Below are positions 8,403-18,191 of a DNA stretch of 64,000 bases, piece after piece. Every line of letters begins with the position of its first letter. Within the stretch, counting starts at the first letter, position 1. Made by a program: the position numbers and the translations under genes. The DNA is from Gemmatimonadaceae bacterium (lineage in GTDB: Bacteria > Gemmatimonadota > Gemmatimonadetes > Gemmatimonadales > Gemmatimonadaceae), in assembly GCA_037721215.1 (NCBI GenBank), contig JBBJNV010000014.1, forward strand, positions 38,626 to 102,625, in the 5' to 3' direction. The notes beneath the pieces were generated by a model. It did not search any database. It saw nothing but the letters and a program-made list of their open reading frames with translations, and was not told where the DNA came from.

Positions 8403-11400
8403 CAGTGCGCACCCGCCGCAGGCGCCGACCGCACTGGCGCGCCCGGCGTCGGGTGATTCACCTTCTTCAGGTAGACCACCGCAGTGAACGTGTTCAGCTC
8501 CTCGAACACATGATACGCGCGCTGATCGTTGACGAGCTTCGCCACAGTCCAGTTTTCATCGGCGGCGTCGCCAAACGTGATTGCGCGCGATGGACATGCC
8601 TCTGCGCACGCAGTGGTGAATTCATCACCGGCAAGACCCCGGTGCTCGAGTGTTGCACGATTCTCGGCATCGCGAATGCGCTGAACACAGAACGTGCACT
8701 TTTCCATGACGCCCTTCCCTCTCACCGTGACATCAGGGTTGAGCTGCCAGTTGAGAGGCTCCGGAAACGCATACTGCGAGCGGCCCGGTTCTCCATACCC
8801 GAACCAGTTGAAATACCGAACCTTGTAAGGGCAGTTGTTGGAGCAGTAACGGGTTCCTACACAGCGGTTGTAGACCTGAACGTTCAGGCCGTCAGGCGAA
8901 TGGTACGTGGCGTAGACCGGGCAGACGGGTTCACACGGCGCGTTTCCGCAGTGCTGGCAGAGCATCGGTACGAAACGGGTATCGAAATCGGCTCCACCGT
9001 CCTCGCCGCCCTCGAAATAGCGCTCAAGCCGAAGCCAGGCCATCTCGCGGCTGCGGGTTATGTTCGCGCCAAACCCCGTGCGATCGGGCAGCACCTTCGG
9101 ACCCTGCCACTCCGCGCCCACCGTTGGGATATTGTTCTCGGCATAACACGCTGTCACGCATGCCGAGCATCCGGTGCAGCGAGCGAGGTCGATCGTCATC
9201 GCCCATCGGTGCTTCGCCAGACCGCTCCAGTGCTTCGGATCGTACATGCCTTTGAAGTTGGAGTCCTGCGTTCCAAGAACTCCCTGTGCGTCATTTGCGA
9301 CAGGCGCTCGCAACCCGGGCAGGAATTCATGGCTTGCGTCGCCCGGAAACTCCGTAGCCGCCGCTGCCGATTCACCGTGCGAACCAGCGGCGGCCGTCGC
9401 GCCAGCCGCGCGCGCGGCGTTCGCGGGCGTCGTACTGCCCCCCGGGGCTACCTCGGCCGCATGCTCAGCTCCGCTGGCAGTGGCTCCGCCTGCCCCGGCG
9501 GCCAGATCGCCGACGAGAACTGCCTGACCGATACCACGGCCATACTGACGCGCCGATCCTTCGGTAGTCGCGAGCCGGGAAGAACCGCCCTCCTTCGTGA
9601 CACGAGCGCGGCCCGACGTGTAAACTCGCGCACCTGAGCTGTCTTCAGCATACGGCAACAGATCGAATGCGTTGGAGCCGGCTCTTGCGTAGCGGCCGGC
9701 GGTGTCTGCGTGGCCTCGGCCAGCGGCGATTGCCACGGTATCCTGACGAATTCCCGGATACAGATAAACCGGCAGTGACATGCGGCCCGCCGGAGTCTGG
9801 ACATTCACGTGATCGCCGTTCTCAAGCCCAAGCCGCTTCCCGGTCGCGGGATGCATCTCTGCAACTGTCTGCCACGCGATCTTCGTCACCGGGTCCGGAA
9901 GCTCCTGGAGCCAGGGCTTGTTGGCTCCATCACCATTGCCCAATAGCGGATGCGAATAAATGACAAGCGAAAAGTCGCCCTGCGCAGCCGGCGCAGGCTG
10001 CGACACGAGAGGCGGCGGTGCCGCGCGGGTTGGCGTTGAAGGCAGCGTTCCTGCTGTCAGACCCCGTGGAAGTGACGCGGCCAGAGTCGATGCGCCGCCC
10101 GGAAAACGGGCCACCAGCCAGCTTCGATAATCAGGCAGCGGATATCGTGTAGCCGTCGCGGGATTCGCCCTCACCGCCGCGATGAGCACATCCGGCGTGG
10201 GGCGCGTATCGAACACCACATCCATCGCGGGCTGCTGCAGCGAGATCGTCCCGCGAATTGGCTCTGCATCTCCCCATGATTCGAGCGAGTGATTGTCGGG
10301 AAGAACAAGGTCGCACATTGCCGACGTTTCATCGGGAATGGATGAGAAGCTGACCTTGAACGGCACCTTCGCCATTGCCGCGCCGAAGCCGAGCGACTTT
10401 CCCAGCGAGTAAACCGGGTCGGCGCCGCGCACCATCAACATCGGCACGGTTCCGGCCTGCATCCGGGCGGCGAGAAACCGCAAGTGAGACGGAGGTTCCA
10501 TTCCCTCGAATGCCGTCAGCGGTTCGGACGGCCGGATCGTGACACCGACATTTCCCTGCGACTGGTTGAGTGCGTTGACCGCAGCGCAGAGTTGCGTGCC
10601 CTGTGCCGACCCGCCGCCGGCGAGAACCATGTTGGGCCTGGCCGACGCAAACTCGCGCTGCAGCGCGCTGAGCACGGTAGCGTTTATGCCACTCATCTGC
10701 GCTGCCTGCTCCGGCGTGCCCGTCCCGCCGAGCATCTGTACTATCGCGAGCTCGGACCCTGCACGGGCGTCAATCCATTGATCCGCATTCAGACCCGTGA
10801 GCGAGCGCCGCGGGCCGATGTACACCATACGCGGCGCATTGACGAATTTAGCGCGCGCATCGGCCCACCCGAGCTGCTGCGGAACCGACGCACCCCAGCC
10901 ATCGAGAAAATCTGCGCCGAACGAGACGATCAGCCGGGCCGCCGAAAAGTTAAGACTCGGCCACGCCACACCATAAGACTGGCGGTTGGCGGCAATAGCC
11001 GCGTGATCAGCATCCGAGTCATAGCTGATCGCCGCAGGCATTCCCATACCGGCCAGCCAGTCGTTGAGAAAGAGCGGAAAGCTTCCTGACTCGTGCCGGT
11101 TCACGAAAGCGGCATTGGCCGCCACACCGCGCACTTCGGCAAGCTTCTGCGCGAACAGACGCAGCGCTTCGTCCCACGTGGCGCGCGCGAGCCGGCCATT
11201 CTTCCGGATCATGGGCCCGCGATACCTATCCGGGTTGTACAGACCCTGCAATGCCGCCTGCCCTCGTGCGCACAATGCGCCCTTGTTAAGGGGGTGTGCA
11301 GGATTGCCTTCAAGCTTTATCGTGCGTCCATCACGAGTTTCCGCGATCACTCCGCAGGCAGCCGAGCATTCGCGGCAGGTCGTGGCGTAGTATGTCGATA

Positions 11401-11554
11401 CGCCGGGAACCGTCTCGTCCGGGGAAACCAGATAAGGAATCAGCTTCTCGACTTTCTCGGACGAGCAGCCAATCGCAGTGGTCGTAGCTCCTGCTGCTCC
11501 GACCACCTTGAGAAAATCACGGCGTTTTACGCCAGCCTTTGTTTCCGTGCTCAT
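8402..11554 (-). CDS. actB: Alternative complex III subunit ActB (iron-sulphur/molybdopterin-like subunit)
   Basis: 1050 residues. A twin-arginine signal ([14 protein letters not shown]) is followed by a molybdopterin-oxidoreductase-like domain (about 45-640) with a CRECSAACG motif near its start; in ACIII this domain holds no molybdenum. A low-complexity linker rich in Ala, Gly and Pro follows (about 640-770). The C-terminal ferredoxin domain (about 785-1010) has [47 protein letters not shown] and [10 protein letters not shown], enough cysteines for four clusters as in known ACIII. It relays electrons from ActC to the haem subunits. TAT export fits an outward-facing location. Confidence 0.95.
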   Translation of the reverse strand: MSTETKAGVKRRDFLKVVGAAGATTTAIGCSSEKVEKLIPYLVSPDETVPGVSTYYATTCRECSAACGVIAETRDGRTIKLEGNPAHPLNKGALCARGQAALQGLYNPDRYRGPMIRKNGRLARATWDEALRLFAQKLAEVRGVAANAAFVNRHESGSFPLFLNDWLAGMGMPAAISYDSDADHAAIAANRQSYGVAWPSLNFSAARLIVSFGADFLDGWGASVPQQLGWADARAKFVNAPRMVYIGPRRSLTGLNADQWIDARAGSELAIVQMLGGTGTPEQAAQMSGINATVLSALQREFASARPNMVLAGGGSAQGTQLCAAVNALNQSQGNVGVTIRPSEPLTAFEGMEPPSHLRFLAARMQAGTVPMLMVRGADPVYSLGKSLGFGAAMAKVPFKVSFSSIPDETSAMCDLVLPDNHSLESWGDAEPIRGTISLQQPAMDVVFDTRPTPDVLIAAVRANPATATRYPLPDYRSWLVARFPGGASTLAASLPRGLTAGTLPSTPTRAAPPPLVSQPAPAAQGDFSLVIYSHPLLGNGDGANKPWLQELPDPVTKIAWQTVAEMHPATGKRLGLENGDHVNVQTPAGRMSLPVYLYPGIRQDTVAIAAGRGHADTAGRYARAGSNAFDLLPYAEDSSGARVYTSGRARVTKEGGSSRLATTEGSARQYGRGIGQAVLVGDLAAGAGGATASGAEHAAEVAPGGSTTPANAARAAGATAAAGSHGESAAAATEFPGDASHEFLPGLRAPVANDAQGVLGTQDSNFKGMYDPKHWSGLAKHRWAMTIDLARCTGCSACVTACYAENNIPTVGAEWQGPKVLPDRTGFGANITRSREMAWLRLERYFEGGEDGGADFDTRFVPMLCQHCGNAPCEPVCPVYATYHSPDGLNVQVYNRCVGTRYCSNNCPYKVRYFNWFGYGEPGRSQYAFPEPLNWQLNPDVTVRGKGVMEKCTFCVQRIRDAENRATLEHRGLAGDEFTTACAEACPSRAITFGDAADENWTVAKLVNDQRAYHVFEELNTFTAVVYLKKVNHPTPGAPVRSAPAAGAH

Positions 11555-11599
11555 TGGACTGTCTCGGTCATGCGGCTGCCGCCTCGTGCATCGACGCCA

Positions 11600-12136
11600 T
11601 CAGTAGTGACAGGTCGCGCAATCGTAGCGCGCCTTCAGCGGAGGATTTGAGCGCCCAATGTGACAATTGATGCACCACCCCATGTTGAGCGATTTAGCCT
11701 GCGACACCTGCTTCATGTTCTGGACATCGCCGTGACAGGTCTGGCACGACACTCCCCCGTTCACGTGGCGCATGTGAGGGAAGTGGACATACTCGGGCAG
11801 CTTGTGGATTCTGACCCACGGTACGGGCTGTTTCGCATTCCAGAACGCGGCAAGCTTCTGAACTTCCGGCTTGGTCGTCGCAATAACTGTATGGCATCCC
11901 ATACAAGTTCCCACTGCCGGCATTCCAGGATCGGGAGATTTGTTAGCAGAGAAGTGGCAGTAAACGCAGTTCATCTTCAGCGCGCCTGCGGCGTGAGCCG
12001 GATGCGGAAATGCGACGGGTTGTACAGGGCTGTTGCGCTCGGACGAGGATGCACCTGCATATGCGGAGAGCATCGCTGCCGCCGCCGCCAGCGAGAGAAG
12101 ACCCGGAACAGCAAACCATTTTTTTTGTGGTATCAC
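11600..12136 (-). CDS. actA: Alternative complex III subunit ActA (pentahaem cytochrome c)
   Basis: 178 residues with an N-terminal signal/anchor helix (WFAVPGLLSLAAAAAMLSAY) and exactly five haem c sites: CVYCH, CMGCH, CQTCH, CINCH and CATCH, the number found in ActA. It accepts electrons from ActB on the outer face. The start is GTG 12136 (GTG ATA CCA), with a weak ribosome-binding site. It is the first gene of the operon, and a perfect CRP/FNR-type palindrome lies about 40 bases upstream. Confidence 0.94.
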   Translation of the reverse strand: MIPQKKWFAVPGLLSLAAAAAMLSAYAGASSSERNSPVQPVAFPHPAHAAGALKMNCVYCHFSANKSPDPGMPAVGTCMGCHTVIATTKPEVQKLAAFWNAKQPVPWVRIHKLPEYVHFPHMRHVNGGVSCQTCHGDVQNMKQVSQAKSLNMGWCINCHIGRSNPPLKARYDCATCHY

Positions 12137-12175
12137 CGAAGAGCTAATCCTGGAGGTCGGACCATTCGACTGGCT

Positions 12176-12193
12176 TTGTGAAGATTTTCACAA
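12176..12193. promoter_or_regulatory. CRP/FNR-superfamily type operator upstream of the act operon
   Basis: TTGTGAAGATTTTCACAA has perfect arms around a six-base spacer (TGTGA-N6-TCACA), the classical CRP consensus. It lies 40-57 bases before the actA start, in the only intergenic gap of the operon's upstream side (12137-12257). A regulator of the CRP/FNR family probably controls ACIII here; whether it activates or represses cannot be told. Confidence 0.75.
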
Positions 12194-12257
12194 GGTTTGG
12201 ACACGGCGGAAAAATGGCTTCGCCCGTTATGCGCCGCAAGACGCACATTTCACCAGA

Positions 12258-13046
12258 TTACCGACGCCTGGATTCGGCAACCCGTTCGATCGTACGCACC
12301 ACCTCGATTGCCATCGCCCGCAACAGGTCGAGCTCGCGGCTGTCCGGCGCCGCGCGAAAAACCAGGGATCTGAGAGAGCGCATCACATGCTCGGGATTTC
12401 GAGTCTTGAAAAACGCTATCTCGCTGAGTGCGCGGTGGGAATCGGCGAACAGAAAGTCAAGCTGCGCGCTGGTCGGGGGGTCGGCAGCCTTGCGAGCCGG
12501 CGCCATCGTTCTGGTCGCGTCCGCCGCGGCAGTGTGCAGCTCATACAGTGCGATCAATACCGCCTGCGCCAGATTTAACGATGCGTGACTGGTGGTAGGG
12601 ATAGTTACAACCAGATGAGCGAGGTCGAGCGCTTCATTGGGCAGGCCCTTGTCTTCTCTGCCAAAGACGATCGCCACCGGACCGGAACGGGCAAACTCCA
12701 GAAGTTCGTTTGCTGCGGTGCCCGGAGAAACAACTTCCCGCTTCGCCGCCCGCCGCCGGGCAGTGAATCCGGCGACGCGCACACAGTCGGCGATCGCGGC
12801 CGGCAGCTCATCGAAATGTCCGATGTCGCGGATGATCTCCGCCGTGTCGTGGGCGACACCCGACAACCGTACCGGATCGTACGCCACCGGTTTTACAAGA
12901 CGTAGCCGCGACGCACCCATGTTCTTCATCGCGCGGATCGTGGCGGCAATGTTGACCGGGTCCTGCGGCTCGCAGAGAACGACGCGAACCGCGGACATGC
13001 GCGACGGTGCAGCCACCGGCGTCTGCTCTTCCCGCGGCAACACCAA
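12258..13046 (-). CDS. trmJ: TrmH/SpoU-family RNA 2'-O-methyltransferase (TrmJ-like)
   Basis: 262 residues from GTG 13046, or 246 from ATG 12998. SPOUT motifs are present: the N-terminal VVLCEPQDPVNIAATIRAMK (Asn for catalysis), VAIVFGREDKGLPNEALDLA (motif 2), and IPTTSHASLNLAQAVLIALY (motif 3, the SAM-binding knot). The N-terminal EPxxPxNIGA-like motif and C-terminal extension resemble TrmJ, which methylates ribose of nucleotide 32 in tRNA. It lies upstream of the act operon on the same strand but is separated by the operator-bearing gap. Confidence 0.85.
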   Translation of the reverse strand: MVLPREEQTPVAAPSRMSAVRVVLCEPQDPVNIAATIRAMKNMGASRLRLVKPVAYDPVRLSGVAHDTAEIIRDIGHFDELPAAIADCVRVAGFTARRRAAKREVVSPGTAANELLEFARSGPVAIVFGREDKGLPNEALDLAHLVVTIPTTSHASLNLAQAVLIALYELHTAAADATRTMAPARKAADPPTSAQLDFLFADSHRALSEIAFFKTRNPEHVMRSLRSLVFRAAPDSRELDLLRAMAIEVVRTIERVAESRRR

Positions 13047-13076
13047 TTGCGGCAGGAGCAGGCGCGGGCGCGGGCC

Positions 13077-13226
13077 CTAGACTACCGGCCTGCCGGTAAT
13101 GAGCCGGTACACCACTACGATGATTGCAATTACAAGGAGAAGATGAATCAACCCCCCGCCGATCGGCATGATGAACGCGCCGAGCACCCAGAGAATGAGC
13201 AGAATTACAGCGATGGTCCAGAGCAT
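13077..13226 (-). CDS. 49-residue membrane protein (Lmo0937/DUF5670-like)
   Basis: A short gene: MLWTIAVILLILWVLGAFI, then a glycine-rich turn PIGGG and a second hydrophobic helix LIHLLLVIAIIVVVYRLITG. It has AGGAG nine bases before ATG 13226. This two-helix hairpin with MLWTIxxIL start and a C-terminal YRLI(T/Q)GR is the pattern of the Lmo0937/DUF5670 family, small stress-associated inner-membrane proteins of unknown mechanism. It ends 30 bases before the TrmJ-like gene. Confidence 0.8.
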   Translation of the reverse strand: MLWTIAVILLILWVLGAFIMPIGGGLIHLLLVIAIIVVVYRLITGRPVV

Positions 13227-13319
13227 TGTGAAATTCTCCTGAAGGGGTAGATGTCGCGGTATGGACTGTGTATCGGCAACAGTCGTACCGAAACCGGAAT
13301 CGGTGGAAAAATGTTCAGC

Positions 13320-13772
13320 TCAGCGCGGCGCCCGCTCTATGAATTTTCCGGACTCGCGCTTCGGCTGATGATCGTCGTGAAGTGCCTGCCGGCCAAGCAG
13401 AATCCGCGTTGCCCGCACGTCGTGTCCGATATCAATCAGGAGCAGCGCCAGATCGCCACTTCCCCAGAGCAGGCCCGCGAGGACTATCAGTCTGCTGATC
13501 TCGCCGAGAAGCGTAGGGATCGCGGCGGTGCCTTGGGCAACGAGTCCGGTAATGACTTCCGAGACAAGAAGCAGAAGCAGCACGACCGCCATGAATCTGA
13601 AGAGCTTCGACAGATAACCGAGGCCCACGTACGGCTCCAGATCGGCCGAGCGGACAGGCATGGCCGGGTCAGTCCGATTCGGCCGTGGGGCACCCTCCGG
13701 GGCTGCATTGACAGGGGTTGAGCTGACGGGAGCGCCATGCTCATCGACGACTGTACGCGACGCTTCATCCAT
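13320..13772 (-). CDS. Membrane protein of unknown function
   Basis: 150 residues with GGAG before ATG 13772. A 40-residue polar, proline-rich N-terminus precedes hydrophobic segments FMAVVLLLLLVSEVITGLVA and LIVLAGLLWGSGDLALLLIDIG; a basic C-terminus follows. No family was recognised. It is downstream of the DUF882 peptidase gene on the same strand, with only 18 bases between them, so the two may be co-transcribed. Confidence 0.65.
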   Translation of the reverse strand: MDEASRTVVDEHGAPVSSTPVNAAPEGAPRPNRTDPAMPVRSADLEPYVGLGYLSKLFRFMAVVLLLLLVSEVITGLVAQGTAAIPTLLGEISRLIVLAGLLWGSGDLALLLIDIGHDVRATRILLGRQALHDDHQPKRESGKFIERAPR

Positions 13773-13790
13773 TGATTGTCTCCGTTTCCA

Positions 13791-14942
13791 TTACCAGCGC
13801 GCGGGATTTCCGCGTGTGTCAATATGAGTAAAAGGGCCATGGGCGGAAGTGCCCGAGTAAACTCCGCACCCTCCAATCAGCGAAGGATGTGCCGCTTCGA
13901 CACGGTTGACTGCCGCCAGCAACACGCGCGCGTCGCCGATATTCACCCTGCCATCCCGATTCAGGTCGTCCATGCTGCCGTTACCGTCATTGTCGATGAA
14001 GATATCGGCTGCGTCCCCGTACATGTGTCGGCTCAGTCCCGCGCGCCCCTTCGTGTCGCCCACACCCGAGTTGTACTGGGGAGTTCTAAAAGCGCTCAGC
14101 ACCCTGACACCTTTGGAAGAAATTCCGCGCGACTCGAGATCGGCCAGCACCAGCTCGAGCTTGTCCACCAGTTTCATGTCGACGACGATGTATTTGGGCC
14201 ACACCGACGCCTGATCGTGGGGAAAAAAATCACGCAGGCGGAAGTGCTCCGACAACGCGGTGTGTTGCGAGCTTTTCGTCACCTCGATGAAACCGCTGGG
14301 CGCGTCGTACTTTGGAGATGCGATCCGGCCACGGGCGCTGGGCCAGTTGCCGATGTAGTACAAACCGATGCGGCCTTTTTCTTTCGCCGACGCGGGCTTG
14401 AGGGTGATCACTGAAAAATTGGCGATCGGCTTGATGGCTGCGCCGACAGCAATGGCGACGGACCAGATGCCCGTCCGCGCGGGCGCATTCAACGCCGCAG
14501 TGCGTTCAGGCCCGGCGTCGCCAGAAAATGTGGCTACCGCGCCTGTGGGCAATGTGTCCGACGCCACCGGTTGCCCCGGCGCCTGAATGCGAGCCCGCAG
14601 TTTCCCACTTGCCCCCCGAAGTGGCGTCACAAGGTCGAGCGCGGCATCGGTGAGGTAGGATGTCGAAGTAGCCCCGGTGGTTGTCAGTGCGTTGGAGATA
14701 GCGCTCGTTGCGGGCGTAATGGCGCCATCCCCCCCGGACCTGGCGGTGGCGATCGACCACGACCATCCCAGCGCAAAGAGGCCCAGCACCACCGTCGAGG
14801 CGACGTTGAATACCCGCTCTGTGCGTGTTGACATTCCTTTCCGCTGCCAGCGACTCCTGGCTGGCTCGGGAAAGGTCAGGGCGAGCTCGGTCACGGTTGA
14901 CCAAAGCCCTTCAATTGCTGAAGTTGACGTTCTTCTATCCAT
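13791..14942 (-). CDS. DUF882/peptidase M15-like protein with an EF-hand/dockerin-like loop
   Basis: About 383 residues. A membrane anchor lies near residues 45-65 (TVVLGLFALGWSWSIATA). The C-terminal domain has VRVLSAFRTPQYN, then SRHMYGDAADIF (His and Asp zinc ligands) and HGPFTHIDTRG (third ligand), as in zinc-dependent D,D-peptidases of the M15/DUF882 group. Inserted between the ligand motifs is DNDGNGSMDDLNRDGRVNIG, a pair of Ca-binding EF-hand/dockerin-like loops. It probably trims peptidoglycan in the periplasm. Start ATG 14942 is preferred because GGGAGG precedes it; ATG 14963 and 14834 are possible. Confidence 0.8.
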   Translation of the reverse strand: MDRRTSTSAIEGLWSTVTELALTFPEPARSRWQRKGMSTRTERVFNVASTVVLGLFALGWSWSIATARSGGDGAITPATSAISNALTTTGATSTSYLTDAALDLVTPLRGASGKLRARIQAPGQPVASDTLPTGAVATFSGDAGPERTAALNAPARTGIWSVAIAVGAAIKPIANFSVITLKPASAKEKGRIGLYYIGNWPSARGRIASPKYDAPSGFIEVTKSSQHTALSEHFRLRDFFPHDQASVWPKYIVVDMKLVDKLELVLADLESRGISSKGVRVLSAFRTPQYNSGVGDTKGRAGLSRHMYGDAADIFIDNDGNGSMDDLNRDGRVNIGDARVLLAAVNRVEAAHPSLIGGCGVYSGTSAHGPFTHIDTRGNPARW

Positions 14943-14961
14943 CTCCCCTCCCCACTGCTTC

Positions 14962-15597
14962 ATGGATCAGCTGCGCGAACTCTTTGCCAACCTTTCCGAC
15001 CTGCCAGCTCTGATAAAGTGGGCCGGGTACATCGGCCTCACCGCGATAGTTTTTGCCGAGACCGGTCTTCTGGTCGGCTTTTTTCTTCCCGGAGATTCGC
15101 TGCTCGTGACCGCCGGTCTGGTGTCGGCCAAGGGACTGCTGAATGTCTACAAGCTCGGACTGCTGCTGAACATTGCCGCCGCGGTGGGTAATTCGGTTGG
15201 TTACTGGTTTGGCCGCGCCACCGGGCCGCGCATCTTTACTCGCGAAGATTCCCTTTTGTTCAACAAGAAGCATGTCTTCCGCGCTCAGCAGTTTTATTCC
15301 CGCCACGGGCGGAAGGCAATCGTCTTTGCGCAATTCATGCCAATCATCCGGACATTCTCGCCTGTGGTTGCCGGTGTCGGCAAGATGCCATATCGCCAGT
15401 TCCTCGCTATCAGCGTGGCCGGGACCGTCGTCTGGGTATGGAGCATGCTGTTCACAGGGTATTTCCTGGGCACATATATTCCCGGAATCGATGAGCACGT
15501 CGAGATTCTCGTCCTCGTCGTGATTTTCGTATCGATACTGCCGGGCCTGATCAGCTGGTGGCGCCAGCGCGGCAAACCCGCCGCGGCGACGCATTAA
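14962..15597 (+). CDS. DedA-family membrane protein
   Basis: 211 residues starting MDQLRELFANL. It has the DedA signature: FAETGLLVGFFLPGDSLL, YWFGRATGPRIF, FYSRHGRKAIVFAQFMPIIR with RTFSPVVAGVGKMPYRQF, and a final transmembrane segment. DedA proteins (VTT fold) scavenge or flip undecaprenyl phosphate or phospholipids and maintain envelope integrity. The ATG overlaps an ATG of the divergent DUF882 frame (CATG 14961-14964); no clear ribosome-binding site is visible. The manganese superoxide dismutase follows 15 bases downstream. Confidence 0.9.
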   Translation: MDQLRELFANLSDLPALIKWAGYIGLTAIVFAETGLLVGFFLPGDSLLVTAGLVSAKGLLNVYKLGLLLNIAAAVGNSVGYWFGRATGPRIFTREDSLLFNKKHVFRAQQFYSRHGRKAIVFAQFMPIIRTFSPVVAGVGKMPYRQFLAISVAGTVVWVWSMLFTGYFLGTYIPGIDEHVEILVLVVIFVSILPGLISWWRQRGKPAAATH

Positions 15598-15612
15598 ATC
15601 AAGGAGCATCCG

Positions 15613-16212
15613 ATGGCGTTTCAACTTCCCTCCCTGCCGTACGACTTCGCTGCACTCGAACCGCACATCGACGCGAAAACGATGGAAATCCATCACGGCA
15701 AGCATCACCAGACCTATGTCACCAAGCTCAACGAGGCAATCGACAAAACACCCGAGCTGGCGAATAAGTCACTCGACGACCTTATGCGCGATATCGACTC
15801 CGTTCCCGAAAGTGTGCGTGCCGCGGTGCGGAACAACGGTGGCGGTCACTGGAACCACTCGATGTTCTGGGACGTCATGACACCGGGCGAATCGGGCGCC
15901 CCGCGCGGACCTCTGGCCAAGGCGATCGATCAGAGCTTCGGTGGTTTCGACACTCTGAAGGAACAGTGGGCGGCGGCCGGCGTGGCCAGGTTCGGTTCGG
16001 GCTGGGTATGGCTGCTAAACGACAGCGGCAAGCTGTCGATTACGAGCACACCGAATCAGGATAACCCGCTGATGGAAGGGAAGACTGCGATCCTGGGACT
16101 CGATGTATGGGAGCACGCGTATTACCTGAAATATCAGAACAAGCGCCCCGACTACATCACTGCATGGTGGAACGTCGTCAACTGGCAGAAAGTCGGAGAG
16201 ACGCTCAGCTAG
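15613..16212 (+). CDS. sodA: Superoxide dismutase (Mn-type)
   Basis: 199 residues, typical length. Metal ligands: the first His in [12 protein letters not shown], the second in [11 protein letters not shown], then Asp and His in [20 protein letters not shown]. The GG before HWNH and the TPNQDNP segment, with Gln in the C-terminal domain, point to the manganese or cambialistic group. It removes superoxide in the cytoplasm. AAGGAG stands eight bases before ATG 15613. Its stop overlaps the speA stop head-on (CTAG at 16209-16212). Confidence 0.95.
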   Translation: MAFQLPSLPYDFAALEPHIDAKTMEIHHGKHHQTYVTKLNEAIDKTPELANKSLDDLMRDIDSVPESVRAAVRNNGGGHWNHSMFWDVMTPGESGAPRGPLAKAIDQSFGGFDTLKEQWAAAGVARFGSGWVWLLNDSGKLSITSTPNQDNPLMEGKTAILGLDVWEHAYYLKYQNKRPDYITAWWNVVNWQKVGETLS

Positions 16213-18158
16213 CGCGCCGCTTCTCCCTCGAGGTAGGTGTAGCCCTCGAGACCCGCCACATACTCCGCGATGAAGGTGTTCGCCTCCTGGCGGGTGATGC
16301 CCTGGGCGGCGTTCACCTTGCGACGAAACGTCGCAAGCAGATCTGCCGCACGAAACTGCACGTAGGCCAGCACTTCCGTCACCGTATCTCCGTGCACCAG
16401 CTCGGCGACTTCGTAACCGTTAGGGGATAGCCGGATATGCACCGCATTGGTGTCCCCGAACAGATTATGCAGATCGCCCAGGATTTCCTGATAGGCGCCC
16501 GTCAGAAATATTCCCAGTATGTACTGTTCGTCGTCGGCGAACGGATGGAGCGCCAGATTGGGCTTCGGAGTGCGTCCCCCTATGAAACTTTCGATCTTTC
16601 CATCGGAGTCGCACGTTACGTCCTGAATGGTCCCGCGGCGGTTTGGCTCTTCGCCCAGCCGGTGGATCGGCATTATCGGAAATAGCTGATCGATTGCCCA
16701 GCTGTCCGGTAACGACTGGAAAAGTGAGAAGTTGCAGAAGTATCTGTCGGTCAGAATCGCATCCAGTTCCTCGATGATGTCCTCGTACTCCTCCCGGTCC
16801 TGCTGCGCGAGGCGGGCCACGGCAGTGATCGTCGCAACGTAGATCTGTTCGGCAAGCGCCCGGTCGCGCAGCGTCAGAACACCGCTGTTGAACAGCTCCT
16901 GCGATCTGTCCTTCGCAAACGTCGCATCGTGGTACACTTCGCGAACCCGTCGCGTGGACACCGCATCGTAGTCGGCCGCCATCTCGTGTAGAAATGAATG
17001 GTCGTCGTCGCTGATGTCGGGCATCACGTTGTCGGCCTGCGACTCCACATCGATGACGCTCAGGAGCAGCAGAGCGTGATGCGCCGTCAGCGCGCGACCC
17101 GATTCGCTGATGATGTGCGGCATCGGCAGATCGTGTTCGCGGCACGCCTCGGCGAGCGTGTACACGACGTCGTTCGCATATTCCTGCAGCGAATAATTCA
17201 CGCTTGCCTGCGATGTCGAGCACGAGCCGTCGTAGTCAACGCCAAGGCCGCCGCCAACGTCGACGTGGGTTATGTCGACTCCCATGGCGCGCAGCTCTGC
17301 ATAATACCGCGAGACTTCCTGAAGCCCCGCCTTGATGTACCGGATGTCCGTGATCTGCGAGCCAAGGTGGAAATGGATCAGCTTGAGCACGTCCAGCCGA
17401 CCTGCAGCGCGGAGCTTGTCGACGAGTTTGACGAGCTGCGCGGTGCTCAATCCGAACTTCGATTTCTCTCCACCGCTTTTTGCCCACCGTCCGGAGCCTT
17501 CCGAATGGAGCTTGATCCGCACGCCAGCTGTTGGGTTTACGCCAAGGTCGTCTGCCGCCTGCAGCAGAACGTCGACTTCGCTGAGCTGTTCGAGAACGAT
17601 GAAGACTTTGTGCCCGAGCTTCTGACCCATCAGCGCAAGGCGCATGAATTCTTCATCCTTGTAGCCATTGCACACGATCAGATGATCAGTATGCTCGGCA
17701 ATGGCGAGCACTGCCTGAAGCTCCGGCTTGCTGCCGCATTCGAGCCCGACGCCAGACTCCGTTCCGAACTCGACGATCTCCTCGAGAACGTGGCGCTGCT
17801 GGTTGACCTTGATCGGATAGACGGTCGTGTACTGGCCGGTGTACTCGTACTCGGCAATCGCCCGGGCAAACCGCGCATTTAGCGATTCAATGCGCGACCG
17901 CAGAATGTCGGAGAATCGCAGCAGCAGCGGCAGGCCAACTCCCTGCGCCTCCAGATCGCTCGCAAGCTCGAATAGATCGAGCTCGTTCGATGGATTGTCA
18001 GCATCCGGCCGCACCACAACGTGGCCGGCTTCATTGATATCGAAGTAGCCGATTCCCCATCCTTCGACGTTGTACAGTGTGCGCGCCGAGTCGATCGTCC
18101 ACGGCTCCTGGACTTCGCGTTGAGTCACCGGGGAAATACGAGTCATTGTCATGCGCAC
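16209..18158 (-). CDS. speA: Biosynthetic arginine decarboxylase
   Basis: 649 residues, the usual SpeA length. The alanine-racemase-type PLP domain shows [16 protein letters not shown] (the PLP lysine), [23 protein letters not shown] and [15 protein letters not shown]; the second domain ends with [15 protein letters not shown] and a short C-terminal helical tail. It decarboxylates arginine to agmatine for polyamine synthesis in the cytoplasm. The start is GTG 18158 or ATG 18152/18146. It is 33 bases downstream of pdxH on the same strand, so the PLP enzyme and a PLP-producing enzyme are probably in one transcript. Confidence 0.95.
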   Translation of the reverse strand: MRMTMTRISPVTQREVQEPWTIDSARTLYNVEGWGIGYFDINEAGHVVVRPDADNPSNELDLFELASDLEAQGVGLPLLLRFSDILRSRIESLNARFARAIAEYEYTGQYTTVYPIKVNQQRHVLEEIVEFGTESGVGLECGSKPELQAVLAIAEHTDHLIVCNGYKDEEFMRLALMGQKLGHKVFIVLEQLSEVDVLLQAADDLGVNPTAGVRIKLHSEGSGRWAKSGGEKSKFGLSTAQLVKLVDKLRAAGRLDVLKLIHFHLGSQITDIRYIKAGLQEVSRYYAELRAMGVDITHVDVGGGLGVDYDGSCSTSQASVNYSLQEYANDVVYTLAEACREHDLPMPHIISESGRALTAHHALLLLSVIDVESQADNVMPDISDDDHSFLHEMAADYDAVSTRRVREVYHDATFAKDRSQELFNSGVLTLRDRALAEQIYVATITAVARLAQQDREEYEDIIEELDAILTDRYFCNFSLFQSLPDSWAIDQLFPIMPIHRLGEEPNRRGTIQDVTCDSDGKIESFIGGRTPKPNLALHPFADDEQYILGIFLTGAYQEILGDLHNLFGDTNAVHIRLSPNGYEVAELVHGDTVTEVLAYVQFRAADLLATFRRKVNAAQGITRQEANTFIAEYVAGLEGYTYLEGEAAR

Positions 18159-18191
18159 AGTCTAGGGCATGAAGCGGGGAATGTGTACCTG

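Noticed and set aside
8357..9637. A 426-residue open frame on the plus strand opposite actB
   Set aside because: It mirrors the codon bias of actB, has no recognisable domain, and no clear ribosome-binding site; actB is the real gene.
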